This document shows positions 29,413 through 45,353 of a stretch of DNA of 64,000 nt, one piece after another. This stretch comes from JAPSGB01 sp963775185. GTDB taxonomy: Bacteria > Myxococcota_A > Polyangia > Polyangiales > Polyangiaceae. Position numbers and translations under genes: made by a program. Position 1 is the first letter of the stretch, and each line of letters opens with the position of its first letter. Where the stretch lies: assembly GCA_963775185.1 (NCBI GenBank), contig CAVZIE010000018.1:124001-188000 (forward strand), read 5' to 3'. Below the pieces are notes generated by a model that was not told where the DNA came from, did no database searches, and saw only the letters and a list, made by a program, of their open reading frames with translations.

Positions 29413-30123
29413 ATGACAACGGAAAGCAAGAAACGGAAGGACGCGCTCGCGAAGTTCGAGCGCGGCAAGCGCTTCAACGTCGAGGAAGCCATCGACGTGG
29501 TCAAGACCACGGCGTACGCGAAGTTCGACGAGAGCGTCGACCTCGCTGTGCGGCTCGGCGTCAACCCGAAGCACGCCGATCAGATGGTGCGCGGCGCGCT
29601 TGTGTTGCCCCACGGCACCGGCAAGAGCGTCCGCGTGCTGGTGTTCGCGCGCGGCGACAAGGAGAAGGAGGCGCTCGAGGCGGGTGCCGATATCGCCGGA
29701 AGCGACGAGCTCGTCCAGAAGGTCCAGGAAGGCATGCTCGATTTCGATCGCGTCATCGCCACGCCGGACATGATGGGTGCAGTCGGCAAGCTCGGCCGCA
29801 TTCTCGGGCCGCGCGGGCTCATGCCGAACCCGAAGGTCGGCACCGTGACGGTCAACGTCGGCGATGCCGTCCGCGAAGCGAAGGCCGGAAAGGTCGAGTA
29901 CCGCGTCGACAAGGCCGGGGTCGTGCACTGCCGTATCGGACGCAAGTCCTTCGACGGGCCGAAGCTCGCCGAGAACGCCCAGGCGCTGCTCAAGGAGCTG
30001 GTCGCCAAGAAGCCGTCCACGGCGAAGGGCGTCTATCTCCGGAGCATCACCGTCTCGAGCACGATGGGGCCGGGAGTGCACATCGACACCGCCGTGATGA
30101 CCGCGGCCGAGGAGGAGCACTGA
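29413..30123 (+). CDS. rplA: 50S ribosomal protein L1
   Basis: A 236-residue protein. Recognisable segments are KRFNVEEAIDVVK, the domain I signature KFDESVDLAVRLGVNPKHADQ, GTVTVNVGDAVREAKAGKVEYR and the C-terminal STMGPGVHID. It forms the L1 stalk and, in many bacteria, represses its own operon. Its last base overlaps the rplJ ATG (TGATG). Confidence 0.98.
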   Translation: MTTESKKRKDALAKFERGKRFNVEEAIDVVKTTAYAKFDESVDLAVRLGVNPKHADQMVRGALVLPHGTGKSVRVLVFARGDKEKEALEAGADIAGSDELVQKVQEGMLDFDRVIATPDMMGAVGKLGRILGPRGLMPNPKVGTVTVNVGDAVREAKAGKVEYRVDKAGVVHCRIGRKSFDGPKLAENAQALLKELVAKKPSTAKGVYLRSITVSSTMGPGVHIDTAVMTAAEEEH

Positions 30124-30647
30124 TGTTGCGTTCCGAGAAAGCCCGGCAGATCGACGACATCCGCGAGCGCTTCAGTCGCATGACGTCCGCGGTGTTCGTG
30201 AATTACGCCGGCATGACGGTCGAAGAGGTCTCGAAGCTACGCGACACCTTCCGCGAGAAGGGCGTCGAGTACCGCGTCGTGAAGAACACCCTCGTCAGGA
30301 AGGCGCTCGGCGACCAGCCCTATGTAGACGGGCTGACCACGGCGCTGACCGGAATGACGGCGGTGGCATGGAGCTTCGAAGAGCCGAGCGCAGCGGCGCG
30401 AGTGCTCAAGGACTTCAAGAAAGAGAACGAGAAGATCAAGATCAAGGCGGGGCTGCTCGATGGGCAGGTTCTCGACGCGCAGGCGGTCGAGAACCAGCTT
30501 GCGGCGCTGCCCAGCAAGGACGAGGCGCGCTCCATGCTCCTCGCGACCTTCATGGCACCCGCGCAGAACCTCGTGATGCTTCTCAACGCTCCCGCACGGG
30601 AGCTGGTCGGCGTGCTCGCTGCCAAGCAGCGCAAGGACGGCGGCTGA
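30123..30647 (+). CDS. rplJ: 50S ribosomal protein L10
   Basis: A 174-residue protein: SAVFVNYAGMTVEEVSKLRDT and EYRVVKNTLVRKAL are the N-terminal rRNA-binding L10 signature. The C-terminal helix (ARELVGVLAAKQ) carries L7/L12 dimers. The start overlaps the rplA stop by one base, so the long separate L10 leader of E. coli is missing here and L10 is coupled to L1. Confidence 0.98.
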   Translation: MLRSEKARQIDDIRERFSRMTSAVFVNYAGMTVEEVSKLRDTFREKGVEYRVVKNTLVRKALGDQPYVDGLTTALTGMTAVAWSFEEPSAAARVLKDFKKENEKIKIKAGLLDGQVLDAQAVENQLAALPSKDEARSMLLATFMAPAQNLVMLLNAPARELVGVLAAKQRKDGG

Positions 30648-30662
30648 ACCAAAAAGACTTGT

Positions 30663-30678
30663 CGCCGGACAGCCGGCG
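30663..30678 (+). promoter_or_regulatory. hairpin in the rplJ-rplL spacer
   Basis: CGCCGG-ACAG-CCGGCG, a perfect 6-bp stem with a 4-nt loop, 53 bases before the rplL ATG. No U-tract follows, so it does not look like a full terminator. Confidence 0.4.
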
Positions 30679-30731
30679 TCGAAGCCAGCAAGACGAAGAG
30701 AACCCAATCAGGAAAATTCTGGAGCAAGAAA

Positions 30732-31112
<381 letters not shown>

Positions 31113-31203
31113 TTCCTCGTGCCGTTGGTCACTTCGTCAAAACTGGCTTCGACGCCCGCGGTCATGCGTGGGCGTGCAGACGAGTGCGTGCGTAGGGGGG
31201 TAG

Positions 31204-31245
31204 GCACCTTGCGGGACGGCGCGTTGCGCCGCTCCCGCCAGGTGC
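31204..31245 (+). promoter_or_regulatory. extended hairpin upstream of rpoB
   Basis: GCACCT...AGGTGC, GCGGG...CCCGC and GGCGC-GTT-GCGCC nest into one 42-nt hairpin with 16 paired positions, broken by small bulges. It lies in the rplL-rpoB spacer and ends 16 bases before the rpoB ATG. In E. coli this spacer holds an attenuator and an RNase III processing site, so a similar role is likely but not shown. Confidence 0.6.
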
Positions 31246-31261
31246 ATCCGGAGGAACGGAA

Positions 31262-35392
<4,131 letters not shown>

Positions 35393-35433
35393 TGGTGCAA
35401 GTGATCATCCTCCTCAACGCCAACGAACCCATG

Positions 35434-35450
35434 TTCCGCGCCGATACCGG
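35434..35450. repeat. dispersed repeat, degenerate copy in rpoB-rpoC spacer
   Basis: TTCCGCGCCGATACCGG, similar to the consensus but with an altered centre. It sits in the 93-bp spacer before rpoC. Confidence 0.35.
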
Positions 35451-35485
35451 CACCCAGACCGCCTCGATCGACCCAGGAGAGCACA

Positions 35486-39748
<4,263 letters not shown>

Positions 39749-39780
39749 GCGCCGAGAGCCGGATCGGTGGGCATGCCCTG

Positions 39781-39794
39781 CCGGTCCGGCGCGG
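39781..39794. repeat. dispersed intergenic repeat, copy 4
   Basis: CCGGTCCGGCGCGG followed by TATCC, in the 99-bp spacer after rpoC; the last two bases of the consensus differ. Confidence 0.65.
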
Positions 39795-39834
39795 TATCCA
39801 GCTCGCGCGTGTAGCGGCGCGAGGACGCCGCCGC

Positions 39835-39840
39835 TATCGT
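39835..39840 (+). promoter_or_regulatory. putative -10 box for the small lipoprotein gene
   Basis: TATCGT, 7 nt before the ATG at 39848. The right arm of a TAGCGGCG/CGCCGCTA inverted repeat (39812-39836) reaches into it. Confidence 0.4.
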
Positions 39841-39847
39841 TGGTGGC

Positions 39848-40117
39848 ATGCGGGGAAGTCTCGGCAGGCTGGTCATGGTGGTGGCGCTCGTCGCGAGCGG
39901 CTGCGTTGTCAAGACGAACTCGGAGTGGGTTCGCTCGGCGGCGTCGCGCGATCTCGCCTGCCCGGAGGGGCAGCTGGTGATCCACCACTACACGAACCAG
40001 CCGCACCGGAAGGGCGCGACGGGCTGCGGCAAGTCGGCAATGTACAACGAGGTCTGCCAAGGCGGCACGTGCCACTGGGTGCGTGACCTGAACGGGACCG
40101 TGCCGCCCGACAAGTAG
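39848..40117 (+). CDS. small Cys-rich lipoprotein
   Basis: An 89-residue lipoprotein: lipobox VASGC (Cys19), then a compact domain with ASRDLACPEGQLVIHHY, GCGKSAMYNEVCQGGTCHW. The spacing of the Cys residues (CP...GCGK...C...C) is a recurring pattern in small secreted proteins of myxobacteria and suggests two disulfides. No function is known. It is the first gene of the cassette between rpoC and rpsL and has the same orientation as rpoC, but a separate -10-like box. Confidence 0.7.
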   Translation: MRGSLGRLVMVVALVASGCVVKTNSEWVRSAASRDLACPEGQLVIHHYTNQPHRKGATGCGKSAMYNEVCQGGTCHWVRDLNGTVPPDK

Positions 40118-40139
40118 CGCTGCTTCGCGCCGCGGCGCT

Positions 40140-40616
40140 TCAGCTCCGGGACTTGGCGATGTCGCCGACGGTCGCGCTCGTGGCCCGCACGTAGTCCGCA
40201 GGTGCGATCAAGATCTGCGTCCCGCGGATGCCAGCCGACACGCTGACGATCTCGAACAGCTCGATCGTCTCATCGACGAACACCGGGTACGGCTTCTTGC
40301 ACGCGAGCGCGGTGACGCCTCCGCGTATGTAGCCGGTCAGCGGCTGGACTTCCTTCAGCGGCACGGTGTCGACCTTGCGATCGCCGGTGAGGCGCGCGAG
40401 CGCCTTGAGATCGAGCTCCGCGTCGCCGGGAACCACGGCCAGGCACACGCCGATGCGGTCGCCCCGCACGACCAGCGTCTTGAACACCTGCTCGGCGGGC
40501 AGCCCCAGCTTGCGCGCGACGTCCTCCGCAGCGAGATGGTCGGGGTCCACTTCGTATTCGCGGAGCTCGTAGTGAACGCCGAGCTGGTCGAGCCGGCGCG
40601 CCGCGTTCGTCTTCAC
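40140..40616 (-). CDS. ybaK: Cys-tRNA(Pro) deacylase (YbaK/EbsC family)
   Basis: A 158-residue protein of the editing-domain fold: YELREYEVDPDHLAAEDVARKLGLP, QVFKTLVVRGD, and RGGVTALACKKPYPVFVDETIELFE are the family blocks. The FKT and GGVTALACKK segments carry catalytic Lys residues. It hydrolyses mischarged Cys-tRNA(Pro) in trans. The GTG at 40616 lies 6 nt after a TACCAT box. It is divergent from the acyl-CoA synthetase, the starts being 47 bp apart. Confidence 0.9.
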   Translation of the reverse strand: MKTNAARRLDQLGVHYELREYEVDPDHLAAEDVARKLGLPAEQVFKTLVVRGDRIGVCLAVVPGDAELDLKALARLTGDRKVDTVPLKEVQPLTGYIRGGVTALACKKPYPVFVDETIELFEIVSVSAGIRGTQILIAPADYVRATSATVGDIAKSRS

Positions 40617-40622
40617 GGTTCG

Positions 40623-40628
40623 ATGGTA
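40623..40628 (-). promoter_or_regulatory. putative -10 box for ybaK
   Basis: TACCAT on the minus strand, 6 nt before the GTG at 40616. Confidence 0.38.
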
Positions 40629-40648
40629 GACGCATTCGCGAAATCGCG

Positions 40649-40654
40649 TAGACT
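40649..40654 (+). promoter_or_regulatory. putative -10 box for the acyl-CoA synthetase gene
   Basis: TAGACT, 9 nt before the ATG at 40664. With the ybaK box on the other strand, two outward-facing -10 boxes lie within 32 bp. Confidence 0.4.
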
Positions 40655-40663
40655 GCCGGCCGC

Positions 40664-42520
40664 ATGGCCGAAAGTCCACAGCTGAGGCCGACGACGATCC
40701 TGCGCGGGGTGCTCGGGACAGCCGGCGACTGGATCCGGCGCTCTGGCGACGCGGAGTGGCACGCGAGCGTGAAGGCGCAGCTCGGGGTGTTGCCCGTGGC
40801 CGTCACGCGCACGTTGCCGTGGCTGCTCCGCGCGCGCGACAACCGCGACGAGACGCTGCTCAAGGTCGTCATGAAGAATGCTCGCGTCGACCCATACGGG
40901 TTGGCGTTCGAGATGGGCGACGAGCGGTTGGGATGGGCGGACCTCGACGCGCTGACGTCGCGCGTGGCGCACGTGCTCGCGGAGCTGGGCGTCCGCTCCG
41001 GCGATGTCGTGGCGTTGGTCGGCACGAACTCGCCGCTCTACCTCGGCCTGATCCTCGGGATCTCGCGCATCGGCGCCACGGCGGCGCTGGTCAACTACCA
41101 CCTCGATGGCGGGCCGCTGTCCCACGCCGTGCGCACCTCCGGCGCGCGGGTGGCGCTCGTCGAGGCGCGCTTCGCCGAAGCGCTGCGGAGTCGCGACGAC
41201 GTGCGCCACCAGCTGTCGCACATCCTGTCGTACAAGCAGGGCGATCTCGACGAGCGGCTCGCGGACGCACCGTCGCGACCGTTCCCACGAGCGCGGGTCC
41301 GCGCCGCCTCGGACGACTTCGTCTACATCTACACGTCCGGCACCACGGGATTGCCCAAGCCGTGTCGCGTGACGCACGCGCGCGCGCTGCTCGCGGGCGC
41401 CGCTTTCGGGCAGCTCTTGTTCGACTTCAAACCGGGAGACAAGCTCTACTCCGTGCTGCCGCTCTATCACTCGAGCGCGCTGCTGATCGGGGTCGGTGCG
41501 TGCGTCATCACGCGCACGCCCATGGCCATGCGCGAGGCCCTGAGCGTGTCGGCGTTCTGGACCGACGTGCAGCGCTATCACGCCACCGCCATCCTCTACA
41601 TCGGCGAGCTCTGCCGGTACCTCGTCAACACGCCGCCGTGCGAGGCCGAGAAGCACAATCCCGTGCGCGTGGCGCTCGGCAACGGCATGCGCGCCGACGT
41701 CTGGGAGACGTTCCAGCGTCGCTTCGACATCCCGATTGTCCGCGAGTTCTACAGCGCCACCGAGGCGCCGGGCGTGATCTTCAACCTGACGGGGAAGGTC
41801 GGCTCGGTCGGTCAAGTGCCGCTGCGACGGCTGGGTCCGCTCAAGCTCGCGCGCTACGACGTCGAGCGCGACGAGCTGGTTCGCGCGGCGGACGGTCGCT
41901 GCGTGGAGTGCGGGCCGCGCCAGGTCGGCGAGCTCTTGATCCGGCTGCCGGACAAGCCGCGCAGCGCCCTCGGCGAGTTCCGCGGCTACACCGACGCGAA
42001 GGCCACCGCGAACAAGATCCTGCGGGACGTGTTCGTCGAAGGTGACCGTTTCTTCCGTTCCGGCGACCTGATGCGCTTCGACGAGAACGACTACTTCTAC
42101 TTCGTGGACCGGATTGGCGACACCTACCGGTGGAAGGGCGAGAACGTTTCCACCGCAGAGGTCGCCGAGGTGCTGGGTGCCGCGCCTGGCGTCGCCGAAG
42201 CGACCGTCTCTGGCGTGCATGTTCCAGGCGCCGAGGGACAGGCCGGTCTGGCGGCGGTGGTGTGCGAGGCGGCGTTCGACCCGCGAGCCTTCTGGGACGC
42301 GGCCCAGGTCCTGCCGAGCTACGCGCAGCCGCGATTCGTGCGCGTGCTGACGCGCCTGGACACGACCGGCACGTACAAGATCCAGAAGGCGCGCTTGCGC
42401 TCCGAAGGCGTCGATCCGTCCGCGGTGGGCGATCCGATCTACGTGCGGCTGGACGATGGCTATGTTCCCCTGACCGCGGAGCTGTGGCGTGACGTGACCG
42501 AAGGGCAGCTGAGGTTGTGA
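40664..42520 (+). CDS. very-long-chain acyl-CoA synthetase (FATP/ACSVL-like)
   Basis: A 618-residue AMP-forming ligase. The P-loop-like motif YIYTSGTTGLPKPCRVTH is near 224-241 and FYSATEAPG near 362-370 is the ATP/AMP motif. The second signature RSGDLMRFDENDYFYFVDRIGDTYRWKGENVST is near 465-497, with the YRWKGENVST form that marks the FATP/ACSVL subgroup. The C-terminal catalytic Lys (GTYKIQK) is present. It activates long or branched fatty acids to acyl-CoA. No membrane helix is obvious. The stop overlaps the start of the next gene (GTGA). Confidence 0.92.
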   Translation: MAESPQLRPTTILRGVLGTAGDWIRRSGDAEWHASVKAQLGVLPVAVTRTLPWLLRARDNRDETLLKVVMKNARVDPYGLAFEMGDERLGWADLDALTSRVAHVLAELGVRSGDVVALVGTNSPLYLGLILGISRIGATAALVNYHLDGGPLSHAVRTSGARVALVEARFAEALRSRDDVRHQLSHILSYKQGDLDERLADAPSRPFPRARVRAASDDFVYIYTSGTTGLPKPCRVTHARALLAGAAFGQLLFDFKPGDKLYSVLPLYHSSALLIGVGACVITRTPMAMREALSVSAFWTDVQRYHATAILYIGELCRYLVNTPPCEAEKHNPVRVALGNGMRADVWETFQRRFDIPIVREFYSATEAPGVIFNLTGKVGSVGQVPLRRLGPLKLARYDVERDELVRAADGRCVECGPRQVGELLIRLPDKPRSALGEFRGYTDAKATANKILRDVFVEGDRFFRSGDLMRFDENDYFYFVDRIGDTYRWKGENVSTAEVAEVLGAAPGVAEATVSGVHVPGAEGQAGLAAVVCEAAFDPRAFWDAAQVLPSYAQPRFVRVLTRLDTTGTYKIQKARLRSEGVDPSAVGDPIYVRLDDGYVPLTAELWRDVTEGQLRL

Positions 42521-43374
42521 CGCGCCGGGCCGCGGCCCTGATCCTGGCGCTGTTGCTCGCGCCCGGCTGCCGTTGCAATCACGACACGGCGCCTGCACCG
42601 GCGAGCTCGGCGAGCGCGAGCATGACGCCGGCGGTGAAGCCGAAACGCAAGCGCGCCGTCGGCTTGCCGCCGCTTGCCGCCACGGCGTCCCGCGTTTCGC
42701 TGAGCGTGAGCGGGTTCGGTGCCGCGGAAGTCGCGGTTCCCGTGGGCGCGAAAGACTCGCGGCCCGTCGTCGTCGCGCTCCACGGCGACACCGGCGATCC
42801 AGCGGCGCTATGCGACGCCTGGCGCGCGGTCTCGAGCTACGGGTTCGTGCTCTGTCCGCGCGGCGCGGCTCGCCGCGCCGCCGACGGCGGTGCGGCGAGC
42901 TACGGGTTCGACGACGTGCCGGCGGCCGAACGCGAGTTGCGCGCTGCGCTCGCCGCGCTGCGTGCACGCTTCAAGGACTACATCTCGCCCGGCCCCGTCG
43001 TGCTCGCCGGCTTCGGGCGCGGCGCGGGGTTCGCCGTCCAGATCTCGCGACAGGAGCCGGCGTACTTCGCGCATCTGGTGCTGCTCCAGGGTGGCGCGGA
43101 CGAGTGGTCCAGCGGTGTCGCGACGATCTACGCCCACGGTGGTGGAAAGCGCGTGCTGTTCGCGTGCGGCAGCGCGAGCTGCGAGAAGGACGCGCGCGCC
43201 GCAGTGGTGCTGAGCCAGCGCGCGGGTCTCGCCGCTCGTCTCGTTCCCGATCAGCTCGACGACGCAGCGCCGTCCGACGTCGCTGCGGAGCGCTTCAACG
43301 CAGCCGCCGCGCATCTGATCGCGCAGTCCTGGGCGTGGTTTGTCGACGGGGACGCCGCGTGGCGCGCACCGTAG
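42517..43374 (+). CDS. alpha/beta-hydrolase-like lipoprotein
   Basis: A 285-residue lipoprotein (lipobox APGC, Cys18) followed by a Ser/Ala-rich linker. The rest looks like an esterase/PHB-depolymerase-like fold: PVVVALHGDTGDP near residues 87-99 is the HG oxyanion motif. The nucleophile-elbow position reads GFGRGAGF, with no Ser in the middle, so the catalytic Ser is missing or displaced and activity is doubtful. It is translationally coupled to the acyl-CoA synthetase (four-base overlap), hinting at a shared lipid role. It converges on the TetR gene with a 4-bp gap. Confidence 0.68.
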   Translation: MTRRAAALILALLLAPGCRCNHDTAPAPASSASASMTPAVKPKRKRAVGLPPLAATASRVSLSVSGFGAAEVAVPVGAKDSRPVVVALHGDTGDPAALCDAWRAVSSYGFVLCPRGAARRAADGGAASYGFDDVPAAERELRAALAALRARFKDYISPGPVVLAGFGRGAGFAVQISRQEPAYFAHLVLLQGGADEWSSGVATIYAHGGGKRVLFACGSASCEKDARAAVVLSQRAGLAARLVPDQLDDAAPSDVAAERFNAAAAHLIAQSWAWFVDGDAAWRAP

Positions 43375-43378
43375 CGGG

Positions 43379-43969
43379 TTATTTCCCGAACAAGCCGAGC
43401 ACGCCGTCGACCAGCGCTTCAAGCCGCTCCGGATCCGTAGCCAGGCCACCGAGATAGCCGTCGATCGCCAGGAACGCGAGCCCGTGCACCAGTCCCCACG
43501 CGCCATAGATCACCTGCTCGCCTGGCAGCTGAAGCTCCCTGTCGTCGAGCGCCGAGAACAGCGAGTCGCGCACCAGCTGGAACGCGGCGAGGCCGGCCTG
43601 CGCGAGCTCGAGGTTGTCCGTCTGTTGCACACCGCGACTGACCATCACGCGGAAATGAGATGGATGGCGTGCGGCGAACAAGACGTACGCGACGCCAAGC
43701 GCGCGCGCGCGTTCGCGCGCCGACCCGTCGGGACGCGACGCTCGCTCGAGATCCGCGTAGAGCAATCCGAAGCCTTCGAGCGCGACGGCCGCCAGCAACG
43801 CGTGCTTGTCGGCGAAGTGATGGTACGGCGCGGAGTCGCTCACGCCCGCGAGCTTCGCGGCGGCGCGCAGCGTAAAGCCCTCCGGACCCTTGTCCGCGAC
43901 AAGGCGGAGCGTCGCGTCGAGCAAGGCGCGGCGCAGGTCGCCGTGGTGGTAGCCGTGGCGTTCCGCCAT
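43379..43969 (-). CDS. TetR-family transcriptional regulator
   Basis: A 196-residue regulator. The N-terminal helix-turn-helix reads FTLRAAAKLAGVSDSAPYHHFADKHALLAAV, the standard TetR signature with YxHF. The C-terminal region (about 75-190) is a ligand-binding helix bundle with no match to a specific ligand. The ATG at 43969 lies 7 nt after a TATCGT box. Targets are unknown; the convergent acyl-CoA synthetase/hydrolase unit is a natural candidate (FadR-like control of lipid genes), which is inference from position only. Confidence 0.9.
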   Translation of the reverse strand: MAERHGYHHGDLRRALLDATLRLVADKGPEGFTLRAAAKLAGVSDSAPYHHFADKHALLAAVALEGFGLLYADLERASRPDGSARERARALGVAYVLFAARHPSHFRVMVSRGVQQTDNLELAQAGLAAFQLVRDSLFSALDDRELQLPGEQVIYGAWGLVHGLAFLAIDGYLGGLATDPERLEALVDGVLGLFGK

Positions 43970-43976
43970 GGGCGGG

Positions 43977-43982
43977 ACGATA
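43977..43982 (-). promoter_or_regulatory. putative -10 box for the TetR gene
   Basis: TATCGT on the minus strand, 7 nt before the ATG at 43969; no -35 box seen. Confidence 0.38.
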
Positions 43983-44035
43983 TCGCGGCTGACGGCCGGG
44001 TCGCGCGCCAGCCGTCGCCAGGGGCCCACGCCCGG

Positions 44036-44050
44036 TTCCGCGCCGGACCG
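44036..44050. repeat. dispersed intergenic repeat, copy 5
   Basis: TTCCGCGCCGGACCG, lacking the last G of the core, between the TetR gene and the rpsL promoter. Confidence 0.7.
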
Positions 44051-44087
44051 ACATTATCCAGCAAATTCGACAACGCCCGCAGCCCCT

Positions 44088-44108
44088 GGAAATACCGGGA
44101 CAATTTCC
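44088..44108. promoter_or_regulatory. inverted repeat upstream of the rpsL promoter
   Basis: GGAAAT and ATTTCC around a 9-bp centre, 16 bp before the -35 box. A possible operator or upstream element; no binding protein is suggested. Confidence 0.35.
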
Positions 44109-44123
44109 GGCATGGAACAGGAC

Positions 44124-44151
44124 TTGACAGGACACGCCCGGCGGCTAACCT
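44124..44151 (+). promoter_or_regulatory. str operon promoter
   Basis: Perfect TTGACA at 44124-44129, a 16-nt spacer and TAACCT at 44146-44151. The predicted transcript starts near 44158, about 30 nt before the rpsL ATG. Confidence 0.72.
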
Positions 44152-44187
44152 CCCGTTCCCCTTGAACCCGGGACCCCGATCCGCCCC

Positions 44188-44586
<399 letters not shown>

Positions 44587-44598
44587 GAGGAAAGAGCC

Positions 44599-45069
44599 AT
44601 GCCCCGCCGGCGCGACGTACCCAAGCGCAAGATCACCCCGGATCCGAAGTACAAGGACAAGTTGGTGGCGAAGTTCACCAACTCGCTCATGGCCGACGGC
44701 AAGAAGTCCGTCGCCGAGGGCATCCTCTACGGCGCATTCGACATCATCCAGAACCGCTTCAAGGAGGAGCCGCTCGAGGTCTTCCGCAAGGCGCTGGACA
44801 ACGTGAAGCCGAAGCTGGAGGTCAAGAGCCGCCGCGTCGGTGGCGCGACCTACCAGGTGCCGGTGGAGGTCCGTCCGGAGCGGCGCGTCGCCCTCGGCAT
44901 GCGCTGGCTCGTGCAGTACTCGCGCGACCGTGGCGAGAAGACGATGCGCGAGCGCCTGGCGGCCGAGCTGGTCGACGCCGCGCAGCTTCGCGGCAACGCC
45001 GTGAAGAAGAAGGACGACACGCACAAGATGGCCGACGCCAACAAGGCGTTCGCGCACTATCGCTGGTGA
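44599..45069 (+). CDS. rpsG: 30S ribosomal protein S7
   Basis: A 156-residue protein of standard length: PRRRDVPKRKITPDPKY at the start, GGATYQVPVEVRPERR in the middle and AFAHYRW at the end. It nucleates 30S head assembly on 16S rRNA. The gene lies 12 bases after rpsL with a GAGGAAAG ribosome-binding site. A 284-bp leader-like spacer separates it from fusA. Confidence 0.98.
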   Translation: MPRRRDVPKRKITPDPKYKDKLVAKFTNSLMADGKKSVAEGILYGAFDIIQNRFKEEPLEVFRKALDNVKPKLEVKSRRVGGATYQVPVEVRPERRVALGMRWLVQYSRDRGEKTMRERLAAELVDAAQLRGNAVKKKDDTHKMADANKAFAHYRW

Positions 45070-45077
45070 TTTCTTGT

Positions 45078-45089
45078 CGGTCCGGCGCG
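45078..45089. repeat. dispersed intergenic repeat, degenerate copy 6
   Basis: CGGTCCGGCGCG, truncated at both ends, just after the rpsG stop. Confidence 0.5.
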
Positions 45090-45180
45090 CAAGCCGCCGG
45101 GTCCGGCCGCAAGCCTCTTGAATCGAACGGAGCCGCATCCGCGCACATGACGACGACCACATAGGATCGGGTTGCACGAA

Positions 45181-45292
45181 GACGCCGACGCAAAGGCGTC
45201 CCGCCCCACAAGGCGGCAAACGATGCACCCCGACACCCCTTCCGGGCGAAACATGACCTCCGAAAACGCGGAGGCAGGAGGCCGGAAGGGGT
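45181..45292 (+). promoter_or_regulatory. three-hairpin structured leader of fusA
   Basis: Stem-loop 1: GACGCC/GGCGTC at 45181-45200. Stem-loop 2: CCGCC/GGCGG at 45201-45216. Element 3: a perfect 11-bp inverted repeat ACCCCTTCCGG (45235-45245) with CCGGAAGGGGT (45282-45292), enclosing a second hairpin CCTCCG/CGGAGG at 45257-45274. It ends about 60 bases before the fusA ATG. The layout suggests an attenuator, processing site or protein-binding leader; none is proven. Confidence 0.6.
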
Positions 45293-45353
45293 TTCGTCCA
45301 ACCAACACCCCCCAACTGCCGCTCCCACGGGAGCCGATCCGAAGAGACGACCC

